Source: a virus
Length of the DNA stretch: 64,000 nucleotides
Direction: 5' to 3' (one strand)
IMG/VR virus record: IMGVR_UViG_3300009194_000004
Span: 1-64,000 of that record
The notes below the pieces were generated by a model, which saw only the letters and a list, made by a program, of their open reading frames with translations, was not told the origin of the DNA and did no database searches. This document shows, one piece after another, positions 25,639-33,581 of the stretch (positions are counted from its first letter, which is position 1; each line of letters opens with the position of its first letter). The translations under genes were made by a program, and so were the position numbers.

Positions 25639-26562
25639 TTTCAGGGTGTCGATCACGAAGTTCATGTGGAAGTTGCGCATCTGTTCGTGACAGTACCCGC
25701 GTGTGCCAAACTGGGGCGACCATTCAAAGAAGCCCAAGTCGCCAGTCTTGGTCCGATACAGATCAACCGACCCCAACCTGATGTCGAACAATTCGATCAG
25801 CGCTTCGATCTGTTCGACCTCGGTAGTGGTGAACAGGTCTTTATAGTCCAACAGCTCAGCAGGTGCACCCGACAACGGGGTGTTCAAATCGAGATTGGCT
25901 TGCCGGTATTCCTTTTCTTGAATCCCACGTTCGAGGGCGAGACGTTGGTGACCACCCACCAGCAGGCGATACTCCGCAGTAATGCCTTCAACGTACTCGG
26001 TGATCAGGATTTTGTCATGGGTGAATGGGCCGGATGCGCTATCTGGGTAGCGGTCTGTGAACACAACGTCGGGGAACCGTTCTTTTAGCGAGTCCATGGA
26101 TTCGTCACAACACACCCTCAAGAAGTTATCCAACTGATGCGTCGGTACCACTGCTTGGTCACACCCACGAGCGCCGTTCTCGCGCTTCACAACGACCTTT
26201 CCTTTTAATGGGTGTCCGAACTCAGACACACCCATGGCAAAGTGACCACGGCCTTCTGTGTGGTACAGTGTCGGGGTTTCCATGATCTGTTGATCGGCCA
26301 TCAGTAGTCGAGTCATCTGCAACGACTTGGCTTCCCGTGTAAACGGGATATAATACTCACCCATCAACAACTGAGCCCGTTTGTTCACCTTACTGCTGAA
26401 ATCAAAGTACCAATCGCAGTTTGCTTCCACCACGTCCCCGTCCTGTTCAATCACTGGGTTTTGGTGAATGACGTATCGGGTTTTCCCGTGGTAAAACGAC
26501 GGCGGAAGGTAATGGATGTTGTCCACCCCTTTGTTATTAATGCCGATCACTACCGTTTTCAT
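25636..26562 (-). CDS. ATP-grasp domain protein, 308 aa
   Basis: N-terminal region MKTVVIGINNKGVDNIHYLP, then a central ATP-grasp-like domain: GKVVVKRENGARGCDQ (nucleotide-binding Lys and Gly-rich loop), ILITEYVEGITAEYRLLVGG (the E-Y-V-x-G hinge and strand) and IRLGSVDLYRTKTGDLGFFEW, ending with a metal-binding-like E-W-S-P. The order fits ATP-grasp ligases of the RimK/GshB type, which join a carboxylate to an amine via an acyl-phosphate. The substrate is not known; T4-like and jumbo phages carry a few such enzymes. Confidence 0.7.
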   Translation of the reverse strand: MKTVVIGINNKGVDNIHYLPPSFYHGKTRYVIHQNPVIEQDGDVVEANCDWYFDFSSKVNKRAQLLMGEYYIPFTREAKSLQMTRLLMADQQIMETPTLYHTEGRGHFAMGVSEFGHPLKGKVVVKRENGARGCDQAVVPTHQLDNFLRVCCDESMDSLKERFPDVVFTDRYPDSASGPFTHDKILITEYVEGITAEYRLLVGGHQRLALERGIQEKEYRQANLDLNTPLSGAPAELLDYKDLFTTTEVEQIEALIELFDIRLGSVDLYRTKTGDLGFFEWSPQFGTRGYCHEQMRNFHMNFVIDTLK

Positions 26563-26589
26563 GAAATCGATTCCTTTTTCTTTTATGGG

Positions 26590-26886
26590 TTAGGTTTGGT
26601 TCAAAATGTCCGCCAGGGCCCGGGCCTGACTGATGGGGGTGGTGGCAAACCGATCCGACAGTAAATAGTCGTGGTCTTTGGTCAAACCTCTGAGTTCGTC
26701 AATGAGGTGTGGGTTTTCATTTGCCCACTGTTCCCACAGAGCCCGATAGGCAAGGTACAATTCCTCGCCTTGCCAGTTTCCTCTCGGAGGTTTGCCTTTC
26801 CCAACGCGCCAGTCGTCCACACCGAGCACACCGTAGCCTTTTACAGTCAACTGGTAATGCTCTTCAATGGAGTATCCATCCGACAA
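26590..26886 (-). CDS. hypothetical protein, 98 aa
   Basis: ATG 26886; between the polymerase gene and the ATP-grasp gene on the minus strand with short gaps. Sequence features RVGKGKPPRGNWQGEELYLAYR and a helical C-terminal half; no family recognised. Likely in one unit with its neighbours. Confidence 0.65.
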   Translation of the reverse strand: MSDGYSIEEHYQLTVKGYGVLGVDDWRVGKGKPPRGNWQGEELYLAYRALWEQWANENPHLIDELRGLTKDHDYLLSDRFATTPISQARALADILNQT

Positions 26887-26894
26887 CCGAGCGA

Positions 26895-28841
26895 CTAAAG
26901 CAGAGAAACGTCGGTCGCCTCGGGTTGAGAGTTCGTATCCGCCGAACCGGGCCCATCGGACTTTTTTCCATGACTGGCCACAAAATCGGTGAGCAGTTCG
27001 TCCAGGGTTGGGGCACCCAAGATCTTCTGGCAGATCTCAACGGAGTTAACACGCCCTCCTGTGAGGTTGACGCCGACTTCTCGCCGATGATGCTCAGTGA
27101 TACCCTCCATGCGAGAAAACTCCATCACGCACGTCTCACGGGCGATGTTGAGCAACTGTGACACGTTGGGGTACGTGGATACGATGTCCAGGTCGGCTAC
27201 GTGGGCAAACACCAACGTTTTATAGTCGGGGAACTCCTGCACGCACTTCAGACCGGTCGGTCCAGCCATGTACGATGGCAACGTCACGATCCAGTCGTCA
27301 TGTCCGATAACGTGTTTGTCCAGCTCGTCCACCGGTTCGTCTGAGCTGGTGCCGATCACACACGCCGGTTCCCGGTTGAGGTACCAGAAGTGCATGTCGT
27401 CACACAGTCGTTTTGGGTTGGAGTTGAAGTTCTTGTAATCTGAGTTCTTGGCAAACATGGAGATGCTAGACGCCAAATCGTTGGTCTTTTCGTCCAACAA
27501 TTCCAGCGCGATACTATCGAAGACGTTGTAGATACCGTATTCGATCTTGTATTTCTCCTGCATGACTTCGTGCCAGCGCAGACCTGAGAGATGGGAGGTC
27601 GGTTCAAACTTCAGCTTACCAAAGTCCACCGCCAGCTCCAACGTGTCCCCCACGACGGCCCCGGCAATACCTTCGCGATCCACCCGTTTCTTGTTGATGG
27701 TGTATTTGGGGGTACCGCCCGGGTTGGTGACCAGCTTTTCGTCGCACTCTTCCAGAAACTTAGTGATGTCCTCCGGTGCAGCGACTTTCTTACTGACCTT
27801 AAAGCTGAGTTCTTTGTCCAGGATGAAATCGAGGGCGTACGAGCTGTCCTTCCCGTTCGCTACCCGCAGGTTGCGGTAAACGGGCATGGAATCGATCGCC
27901 TGAAAACTGGCCGGGTGGGTCAGCCAGTTCCAACGGTCCTCAATGTTGATGGACATGGTCTTACCGGAGGCGGTGACTTTCTGAGCCGGACCCCGACGGT
28001 AGTAGCAGTATTTGTACTTGTCCGGTACCCGGGGGTCAGAGAACACCTGAGCGGGATCGATAGCCGCATCTTCCAATGCAGCGATCATGCGCGTGATATC
28101 GAAGTCCATGTTCCAGAAGGTGAAGAACTCCGGTTGCCATTCGTGTAGTCGGTTCAGGATGGTGATGACAATGTCCGATGGGTTATCCACCACCAACACT
28201 TCCAACTTGGTGTTCCGTTTCCGAAGCAGTGGACCGATGTACTGTTCGGCAAGTGCGTGGGTTTTACCGATGGGATCATCAACGTCCCCAATCCACGATT
28301 TAAGGTAAACCAGGGTCGCGTTTTCCTTACATGTGGCGGACATGCAAATGATTTCGCCGTCCTTGGAGTGGACGTTGGTCTCAATATCGCCAGCGGCGAC
28401 TTTGTTGAAGGTGATCAGATCTGGCCACCGCTGACGGTAGTCGGCTTTAAACAAACAACTGCTGGAAACGTCGGCCCCGTAGAGGTACGGACTACGGGCC
28501 AGTCGTTTCAGTGGCGGGTTCGGCCCGGCGGAAAAGTCCCTAAGGGTTTGGGCAATCCGACGCGGCAATTCAATTTGGGTACTGGAGTATTTCTGGCAAT
28601 TACTGACGTACTCGTAGTCTTTCTTATCGCGGTGGGTTTGCCGTCCGGGTTGGGTTACCCAGAACGGACGTTCGTAATCTTCCTTCAGTCGCAGGTTCGG
28701 AACCTTGCGTCCGTCTTTTAGGTGGATGATCTCTTTGGCAACCAACAAATCGTGGTTACTACCGTCTTGGGCTTTAACGTAGGTAATGTGCTTTGGTTCG
28801 ATGCCCAAAACATCTTCTTTGGAAAACGAGTTGTTAGCCAT
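26895..28841 (-). CDS. family B DNA polymerase-like protein (exonuclease domain and palm motif A), 648 aa
   Basis: Start ATG 28841 with AAGGAG upstream. The proofreading exonuclease is clear: AAGDIET (Asp152, Glu154; Exo I), FTFWNMDFDI (Asn244, Asp248; Exo II) and YNVFDSIALELLDEK (Exo III region). Palm motif A is DLDIVSTYPNV near 550-560, and NLTGGRVNSVEIC follows. The protein stops about 90 residues after motif A with a polar tail. I could not find motif B (Kx3NSxYG) or motif C (DTD), so either these are very diverged here or the rest of the polymerase is in another gene. The assignment as phage replicase is likely. Confidence 0.8.
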   Translation of the reverse strand: MANNSFSKEDVLGIEPKHITYVKAQDGSNHDLLVAKEIIHLKDGRKVPNLRLKEDYERPFWVTQPGRQTHRDKKDYEYVSNCQKYSSTQIELPRRIAQTLRDFSAGPNPPLKRLARSPYLYGADVSSSCLFKADYRQRWPDLITFNKVAAGDIETNVHSKDGEIICMSATCKENATLVYLKSWIGDVDDPIGKTHALAEQYIGPLLRKRNTKLEVLVVDNPSDIVITILNRLHEWQPEFFTFWNMDFDITRMIAALEDAAIDPAQVFSDPRVPDKYKYCYYRRGPAQKVTASGKTMSINIEDRWNWLTHPASFQAIDSMPVYRNLRVANGKDSSYALDFILDKELSFKVSKKVAAPEDITKFLEECDEKLVTNPGGTPKYTINKKRVDREGIAGAVVGDTLELAVDFGKLKFEPTSHLSGLRWHEVMQEKYKIEYGIYNVFDSIALELLDEKTNDLASSISMFAKNSDYKNFNSNPKRLCDDMHFWYLNREPACVIGTSSDEPVDELDKHVIGHDDWIVTLPSYMAGPTGLKCVQEFPDYKTLVFAHVADLDIVSTYPNVSQLLNIARETCVMEFSRMEGITEHHRREVGVNLTGGRVNSVEICQKILGAPTLDELLTDFVASHGKKSDGPGSADTNSQPEATDVSLL

Positions 28842-28974
28842 ACGGTCAATTGCTCCTTTTGGTCTCTGTAGCATTGACAGAACCGGTAGAGTTTCCAACG
28901 GCCTAGTTCTGGAGCACGCATTATTTCTATGATTGTGCTTAAGCCTCAACGACCCACGAACAAGGAGTATACCC
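28842..28974. promoter_or_regulatory. divergent intergenic region
   Basis: Separates the DNA polymerase gene (minus) and the metallopeptidase gene (plus). TTTCTATGATTG (28925-28936) on the plus strand carries a TATG core about 40 bases before the GTG start. No other feature seen. Confidence 0.35.
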
Positions 28975-30279
28975 GTGTCTGAAATTTTACAAGTGTCGCA
29001 GGAATTTTTGAAAATCGGCGGCAACAAACAGCTTGGCGCGTTATTGCTGGCCAAGGTGGAAACCCTGATGGAGCGGTACAAGACCTCCAAGTTTTTGACC
29101 CAACCTGAGATGTTCGAACTGAACGAGATTATCAAGGGCTCTACCAACCTTGATGTTAAAGTGGAATACGTACCAACTCGGGAGTTGGTTTTTGGTATTT
29201 TGATACCTGGTTTCAACGGGCACAGTGGTACCACTGCCCGTCGGGGCGGTGCGCCAATCTCACTGAAAAGTCGTGAGATGCAGGAAAAGGTGTTGAAGTC
29301 CACCGTGGATCTGGAAAAGGCCCAGGTCACTGGAGAATTCACCAAAGTTCCATTTACCATGTTGATTCCGGAAAAGGTGTTCACGGGTCGGTATACGGCC
29401 GAGGAAGTTACGGCGGGAATCCTTCATGAGATCGGTCACGCGTTCTTCTCACTGGCAACGATCGGCGAGTACACCTGGTTGAACTATTACCTGACCGATG
29501 GCATGGAAGTACTACTGGGTAAGAAACCCAACAAGTACCGGGTGGACATTCTCAACTACGACTACCTAGAAAACCAGATCACCGATCAGAAACAGCGGGA
29601 AAAGTTGATCGCCGACCCCAGTGAGAAGAACCTCCGGCGAGCGATCCTTGAAGTCTGCCACAAGAAACCCCGTAACCACATGACCAACCAGGTCACGCGT
29701 GGGGCTTTGAAACGAGACGAGCAGTTGGCCGACGTCTTTGCCATGCGGATGGGATTCTCGCGCCACCTGGCAACCTTCATTGACAAGATCAGTCGTGAGG
29801 GTCCGGAAGGCAAACGGTACGCCCGAAAGCGCGGTATGTTCGTTACCATGGAAATCGTCAAGCTACTGAAGAACATCATCGCCGGCACGCTCGGGGCTGT
29901 GTTCACGATCCACACACTGGGCCTCTCAGGGATCTTCGCGTTCTTTTACATCTTCGGTAACAGCGTGGATGGCGACTTCGACAAAGACTACGACAACCCC
30001 ACAGAGCGGATTGTTAAGATGCGCCGGGAGGTGGTGACACAGATCAAAGACGCGGGTACGTCGCCGACTGAAAAGCTGGCACTGGACGAAGACCTCAAGG
30101 TGATCGACCAACTGCTGGACAAGCGCAACCAGTTCGAGAGCGTCTGGGAGTCTTTGGGATACATGATCGCTCCACGTGCCCGTCGGGAAAAACACCGACT
30201 GAAACACGAAGAACTCCTGGAAAGTTTGCTCGCCAATGATCTGTTCGTGCAAGCCAACCGTTTCAATCAACACACTTAA
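28975..30279 (+). CDS. membrane-associated zinc metallopeptidase-like protein, 434 aa
   Basis: Start GTG 28975 with AAGGAG 9 bases upstream; an upstream TTG is less likely. ILHEIGHAFFS contains HEIGH (His151, Glu152, His155), the zincin signature, and DEQLADVFA (Glu249) resembles the ExxAD third-ligand motif of M48-type peptidases. A hydrophobic stretch near residues 300-330 (NIIAGTLGAVFTIHTLG, then FAFFYIFG) could span a membrane. C-terminal region is charged and helical. In phiKZ-like phages the gene in this neighbourhood encodes a virion protein. It may process peptides during entry or assembly; the substrate is unknown. Confidence 0.7.
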   Translation: MSEILQVSQEFLKIGGNKQLGALLLAKVETLMERYKTSKFLTQPEMFELNEIIKGSTNLDVKVEYVPTRELVFGILIPGFNGHSGTTARRGGAPISLKSREMQEKVLKSTVDLEKAQVTGEFTKVPFTMLIPEKVFTGRYTAEEVTAGILHEIGHAFFSLATIGEYTWLNYYLTDGMEVLLGKKPNKYRVDILNYDYLENQITDQKQREKLIADPSEKNLRRAILEVCHKKPRNHMTNQVTRGALKRDEQLADVFAMRMGFSRHLATFIDKISREGPEGKRYARKRGMFVTMEIVKLLKNIIAGTLGAVFTIHTLGLSGIFAFFYIFGNSVDGDFDKDYDNPTERIVKMRREVVTQIKDAGTSPTEKLALDEDLKVIDQLLDKRNQFESVWESLGYMIAPRARREKHRLKHEELLESLLANDLFVQANRFNQHT

Positions 30280-30294
30280 CGATAGGGTACTATC

Positions 30295-30750
30295 ATGAAA
30301 GCAGCAACCGCCCTGGCCAAACAATTGCGCCAAGCCGATTTTCCGGACTCTCATAAGCGTCAGCTCCGTGCGATGCATGTGGCTCAGGCACTGGCTTACC
30401 ACTGCAGCATTGAAGGCTGTGACAACCTGGAAGCGGTTCGGGAAAAATACAACCCGATCATCAAGAAGATGGTCAACGACGTCAACGAGTTCCTGCCGGT
30501 TGATACCCGTCTGGTGAACGAACTGTTTGATCAGATGATCGCCAGCCGTCTGGAACTGCTGTACGGCGTTAAGAAGCCGGCCCTGTTGAACATGGTGCTC
30601 AATTCCAGCGCCCTGTCCGACCGGGTTTCTGACGACTTCCACACGGTCGTTCGCAGTTACACCACGCAGCCCAACTTCGGGGGCATTCAGCAATCGGTGT
30701 GCGAATTGATGGCCAACGAACTCACCGTCGAGGCCGGGGACGAGGCATGA
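30295..30750 (+). CDS. hypothetical protein, 151 aa
   Basis: ATG 30295 lies 12 bases after the metallopeptidase stop. All-helical soluble protein (MKAATALAKQLRQADFPDSH). It ends in an ATGA overlap with the next gene. Not recognised; may work with the metallopeptidase by operon position. Confidence 0.7.
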   Translation: MKAATALAKQLRQADFPDSHKRQLRAMHVAQALAYHCSIEGCDNLEAVREKYNPIIKKMVNDVNEFLPVDTRLVNELFDQMIASRLELLYGVKKPALLNMVLNSSALSDRVSDDFHTVVRSYTTQPNFGGIQQSVCELMANELTVEAGDEA

Positions 30751-31043
30751 AACGACCACCCGCACCGGTCGGGCGGTTGGGGTATCCACAACTCACCGAT
30801 GAGTACCTCGAATCTTTGATCGTCCATGAAGACCATCATCATTTTCCCCAAACCGGGGTAACGGTGTATTGTCTGGTGGTCAAGAACGGGTACTCGGTCA
30901 CTGAGGAGGCGGTGTGTGCTAACACCGCCAACTTCGACCCGGAAGTGGGAAAACGACGCGCTCGCCGAAAGGCCATCGACGCTCTGTTGAAGCTGGAGTA
31001 TTACCTCCTGCGACAACGGATCTACGAAAACGACAAAACTTGA
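30747..31043 (+). CDS. hypothetical protein, 98 aa
   Basis: ATG 30747 overlaps the previous stop (ATGA). It reads MKRPPAPVGRLGYPQL then VEDHHHFPQTGVTVYCLV-type beta strands and EAVCANTANFDPEVGKRRARRKAIDALLKLEYY. This compact profile resembles small T4-like proteins annotated as Gp49-like or N4 gp49/SF6-like, which share the pattern hPQTxxTVChLhh.NGF.VxGxSxCVdPxNFDxExGxxxAxxxAxxKLWxLEGYxL. The match of VTVYCLVVKNGYSVTEEAVC and NFDPEVGKRRA to that pattern is good. Function of the family is unknown. Confidence 0.75.
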   Translation: MKRPPAPVGRLGYPQLTDEYLESLIVHEDHHHFPQTGVTVYCLVVKNGYSVTEEAVCANTANFDPEVGKRRARRKAIDALLKLEYYLLRQRIYENDKT

Positions 31044-31059
31044 TTGGGAGTCCCTTTCA

Positions 31060-32265
31060 ATGGAACAGACATTTACCGAAGAGCAGGCACGATACCAGTC
31101 TGAACTCAAAACCATCAGCACGGCCGTTAACTGGCTTCAGGACCTGTACGATCGAATCATCAACGATGGGGTCTCTCGTTACGACATCGAAGCCTTGATG
31201 TCCATTCGCAACACCATCAACGACGCCGAGGACGTTCAGCTTGACGCAGTCCCGGCACTGGAGAGTTACGGAAGTGGCAGCTTCACCGACGAGCGCTCCA
31301 GTGTGAACCTGGACGCCGGCCTGGAAGGCATTGGTGGAACCATTGTCCAGACCATCAAACGGTGGATCAAGAAGCTGATCGACTACATCCGCAGCATCGT
31401 TCGTTGGTTCCGTAAGAACATGCGCGATGAGGAATACCTCCAGTCGCGACTAACAATGCACAAGAAGGCCATCGATCGCATGGCCACCGGCAGTAGCGAG
31501 ATGGCTACCCGTTACGTCAAGATTGATGAGCGGGAGTTTAAAGTCCAGCTCATGGAGCGTTGGAAGAAACTGCTGGCGGACTCGGGGATGGAATACACCC
31601 ACGAAAACCTGGCGGTCTTGGGTCACCCGGACATGGTGAAGGAATTCAACGAACTAGTTCAACACACCAGTGGGTTGACCACCGTGTTCCTGAACATGAC
31701 CCAAGGTCTCTACCAGTTCTTGGTTGAAACCGAGACGTCGCCAGATTCGTTTACTGCCGACTTCAACGTGTTTGACGGCATCCATCAGCAGAAGCTGGCG
31801 GTGGAGCAACTCAAACAGGTCCGTCCCGGCAAGACCATCGTGCGACACCATGACGCCAAGCGCAGTTACTTTAACAACGTAACTCCAAGCGGCGGTTTCC
31901 GTCTACCTACCGCACTGGTTGAAATCACCAAGTACGCGTACGTTTACGAAGCCATGGAAAAAGCGTCGGATACCCTGCGTGAGATCGAACGTAAGGTGGA
32001 CGTGGTGGATGAAACTGGGGACGTGGTGCGGATACTGAACAACGCTTCTCAATCGGTCGATGAACTGAACCACGTTGCGGAGTTCTTGTACCAGCACAAC
32101 AAGGTCAAAATGAAGATGTTGAAGATGATCGCCGATTACGAGAACTACCGGTTCTCGGTGATCTTCAAGCGGGCCAAGGACAACGCGGTGAACGACTACC
32201 AAGAACGGTCGTTGGGTAAGATCCGTAAAGAAGTGGAGAAGTTTCTGCGTGAGATCATGCAGTAA
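31060..32265 (+). CDS. internal head protein paralog, 401 aa
   Basis: Starts at ATG 31060. Residues 1-88 are an acidic propeptide-like region containing PALE|SYGSGSFTDERS and AGLE|GIGGTIVQTIKR, two sites of the (S/A/G)-x-E type; an amphipathic basic helix (WIKKLIDYIRSIVRWFRK) follows. The next gene has the same landmarks (PALEAYPIKSFTSERT; VALEGIAQAMVQTL), so the two are tandem duplicates. The phiKZ inner-body proteins (gp93, gp95, gp97) show the same plan of propeptide plus helical body. Likely packaged with DNA and cleaved by the prohead protease. Confidence 0.75.
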   Translation: MEQTFTEEQARYQSELKTISTAVNWLQDLYDRIINDGVSRYDIEALMSIRNTINDAEDVQLDAVPALESYGSGSFTDERSSVNLDAGLEGIGGTIVQTIKRWIKKLIDYIRSIVRWFRKNMRDEEYLQSRLTMHKKAIDRMATGSSEMATRYVKIDEREFKVQLMERWKKLLADSGMEYTHENLAVLGHPDMVKEFNELVQHTSGLTTVFLNMTQGLYQFLVETETSPDSFTADFNVFDGIHQQKLAVEQLKQVRPGKTIVRHHDAKRSYFNNVTPSGGFRLPTALVEITKYAYVYEAMEKASDTLREIERKVDVVDETGDVVRILNNASQSVDELNHVAEFLYQHNKVKMKMLKMIADYENYRFSVIFKRAKDNAVNDYQERSLGKIRKEVEKFLREIMQ

Positions 32266-32294
32266 CCACTGTTCCGGACATTGTGAGGTAGTGT

Positions 32295-33542
32295 ATGAAT
32301 ACTACAGATGAACAGTCGGTGTTGCTTCCCAATGAGTACGCAACGACACAAAAGTCGTTGGTGGCGGCGTTGGAATGGTTTTCTGATTTACACCAACAGG
32401 TGAGCGATCACGGTGTCAGTCAGGAGGAGGTGCGTGCTTTGGGTGATATGCTCGGGCACGTACAAAAGCTGCCGGCCCCAGAAATCACCGAAGACGACTT
32501 TGAGTTTACGCGCACGGTGCCTTGGGCCACCCCGGCGCTGGAGGCGTACCCGATCAAGAGCTTTACCTCGGAGCGCACCACGCTCAATCAGGAGGTGGCG
32601 CTCGAAGGGATTGCGCAGGCCATGGTACAGACGCTTCAAAAGCTGTTGCGGACGTTGTCGGCGGTGGTCGGCACCACTATGGATTACCTGAAGAAGGCGA
32701 TTCGCAGTGAGACCATCAGTGGGTTCAAGTTGAAGAATCTGTACAACGCAGTACTCAAGGCAGCGGAAGGGGCGACCCAAATTGAAACGAAGTACCTGCA
32801 CGACACATCGAGGATTGAAAAGGAATTGGTGAAGTATCGCCACAAGATCCTGGACGACTCCCCGGTCAAACGGACTCCGTTTCAGTTAGCTGCCTTTGGT
32901 GATCGTGAGTTTGCTCCGAAAGTCGAAATGACCATCAAGCAGATCCACGATTCAGCGCCTGCACTGGAACGCTACTTGACCCAGGTCAAACAAGTCCTGG
33001 GCCAACGTAACGCAACCAACACCGAGGCGTTATCAAACCACCCGGTGTTTCGCAAGCTGAAGGAACTGCGGTGGGACGTGGAGAACCTCTCGGAGAAATC
33101 CTCCAGTAAAGATTACGTCAGTACTCGACGGGGGTTGACGTATCTGACCGACGGACCCAAGCCCCGGGCTCGGTTCCCAGAGAAAGCAGGTAAGCTGGTG
33201 CAGTATAAGAAACAACTGTCCATGTTCGAACAGTTGGATCGACAACTCAACCAGATCTGGAAACAGAACCTGGTGGGGGACGGTGAGGATTTGAAACCGG
33301 TCTTGGAAGGTTTGCGAAAAGCCTCCCGGGCGGTGGAAAACCTTCAATCTGTAACGGAGTTCCTGTTCCGTTACAACCAAGCAAAACGCTCAGCACTGAA
33401 GGTGGCCTACAAACTGGAGAACAAACGGTTTTCCATGATGTACGGTGCCGCTAAGGAAGCGGCGATTACCGAGCCTCAGAAAGAAGGGCTCCGTGAACTC
33501 AAAGACGAGTACACGCAGGTGATTGCAACGCTGTTGAGTTAA
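32295..33542 (+). CDS. internal head protein paralog, 415 aa
   Basis: ATG 32295 with GAGGTAG upstream. It is a tandem duplicate of the 31060 gene: the same SLVAALEWFSDLH start, ATPALEAYPIKSFTSERT and VALEGIAQAMVQTLQK processing region, and a C-terminal helical bundle ending SVTEFLFRYNQAKRSALKVAYK against HVAEFLYQHNKVKMKMLKMI. Divergence is high outside these landmarks. A terminator follows. Confidence 0.75.
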   Translation: MNTTDEQSVLLPNEYATTQKSLVAALEWFSDLHQQVSDHGVSQEEVRALGDMLGHVQKLPAPEITEDDFEFTRTVPWATPALEAYPIKSFTSERTTLNQEVALEGIAQAMVQTLQKLLRTLSAVVGTTMDYLKKAIRSETISGFKLKNLYNAVLKAAEGATQIETKYLHDTSRIEKELVKYRHKILDDSPVKRTPFQLAAFGDREFAPKVEMTIKQIHDSAPALERYLTQVKQVLGQRNATNTEALSNHPVFRKLKELRWDVENLSEKSSSKDYVSTRRGLTYLTDGPKPRARFPEKAGKLVQYKKQLSMFEQLDRQLNQIWKQNLVGDGEDLKPVLEGLRKASRAVENLQSVTEFLFRYNQAKRSALKVAYKLENKRFSMMYGAAKEAAITEPQKEGLRELKDEYTQVIATLLS

Positions 33543-33549
33543 GGCATAA

Positions 33550-33578
33550 CTGGCGGCCCCGAAGGGCCGCCACTATGT
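33550..33578. terminator. bidirectional terminator between convergent genes
   Basis: Perfect 9-bp stem TGGCGGCCC/GGGCCGCCA with CGAA loop, framed by CATAAC and ACTATGTCC. Confidence 0.75.
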
Positions 33579-33581
33579 CCG

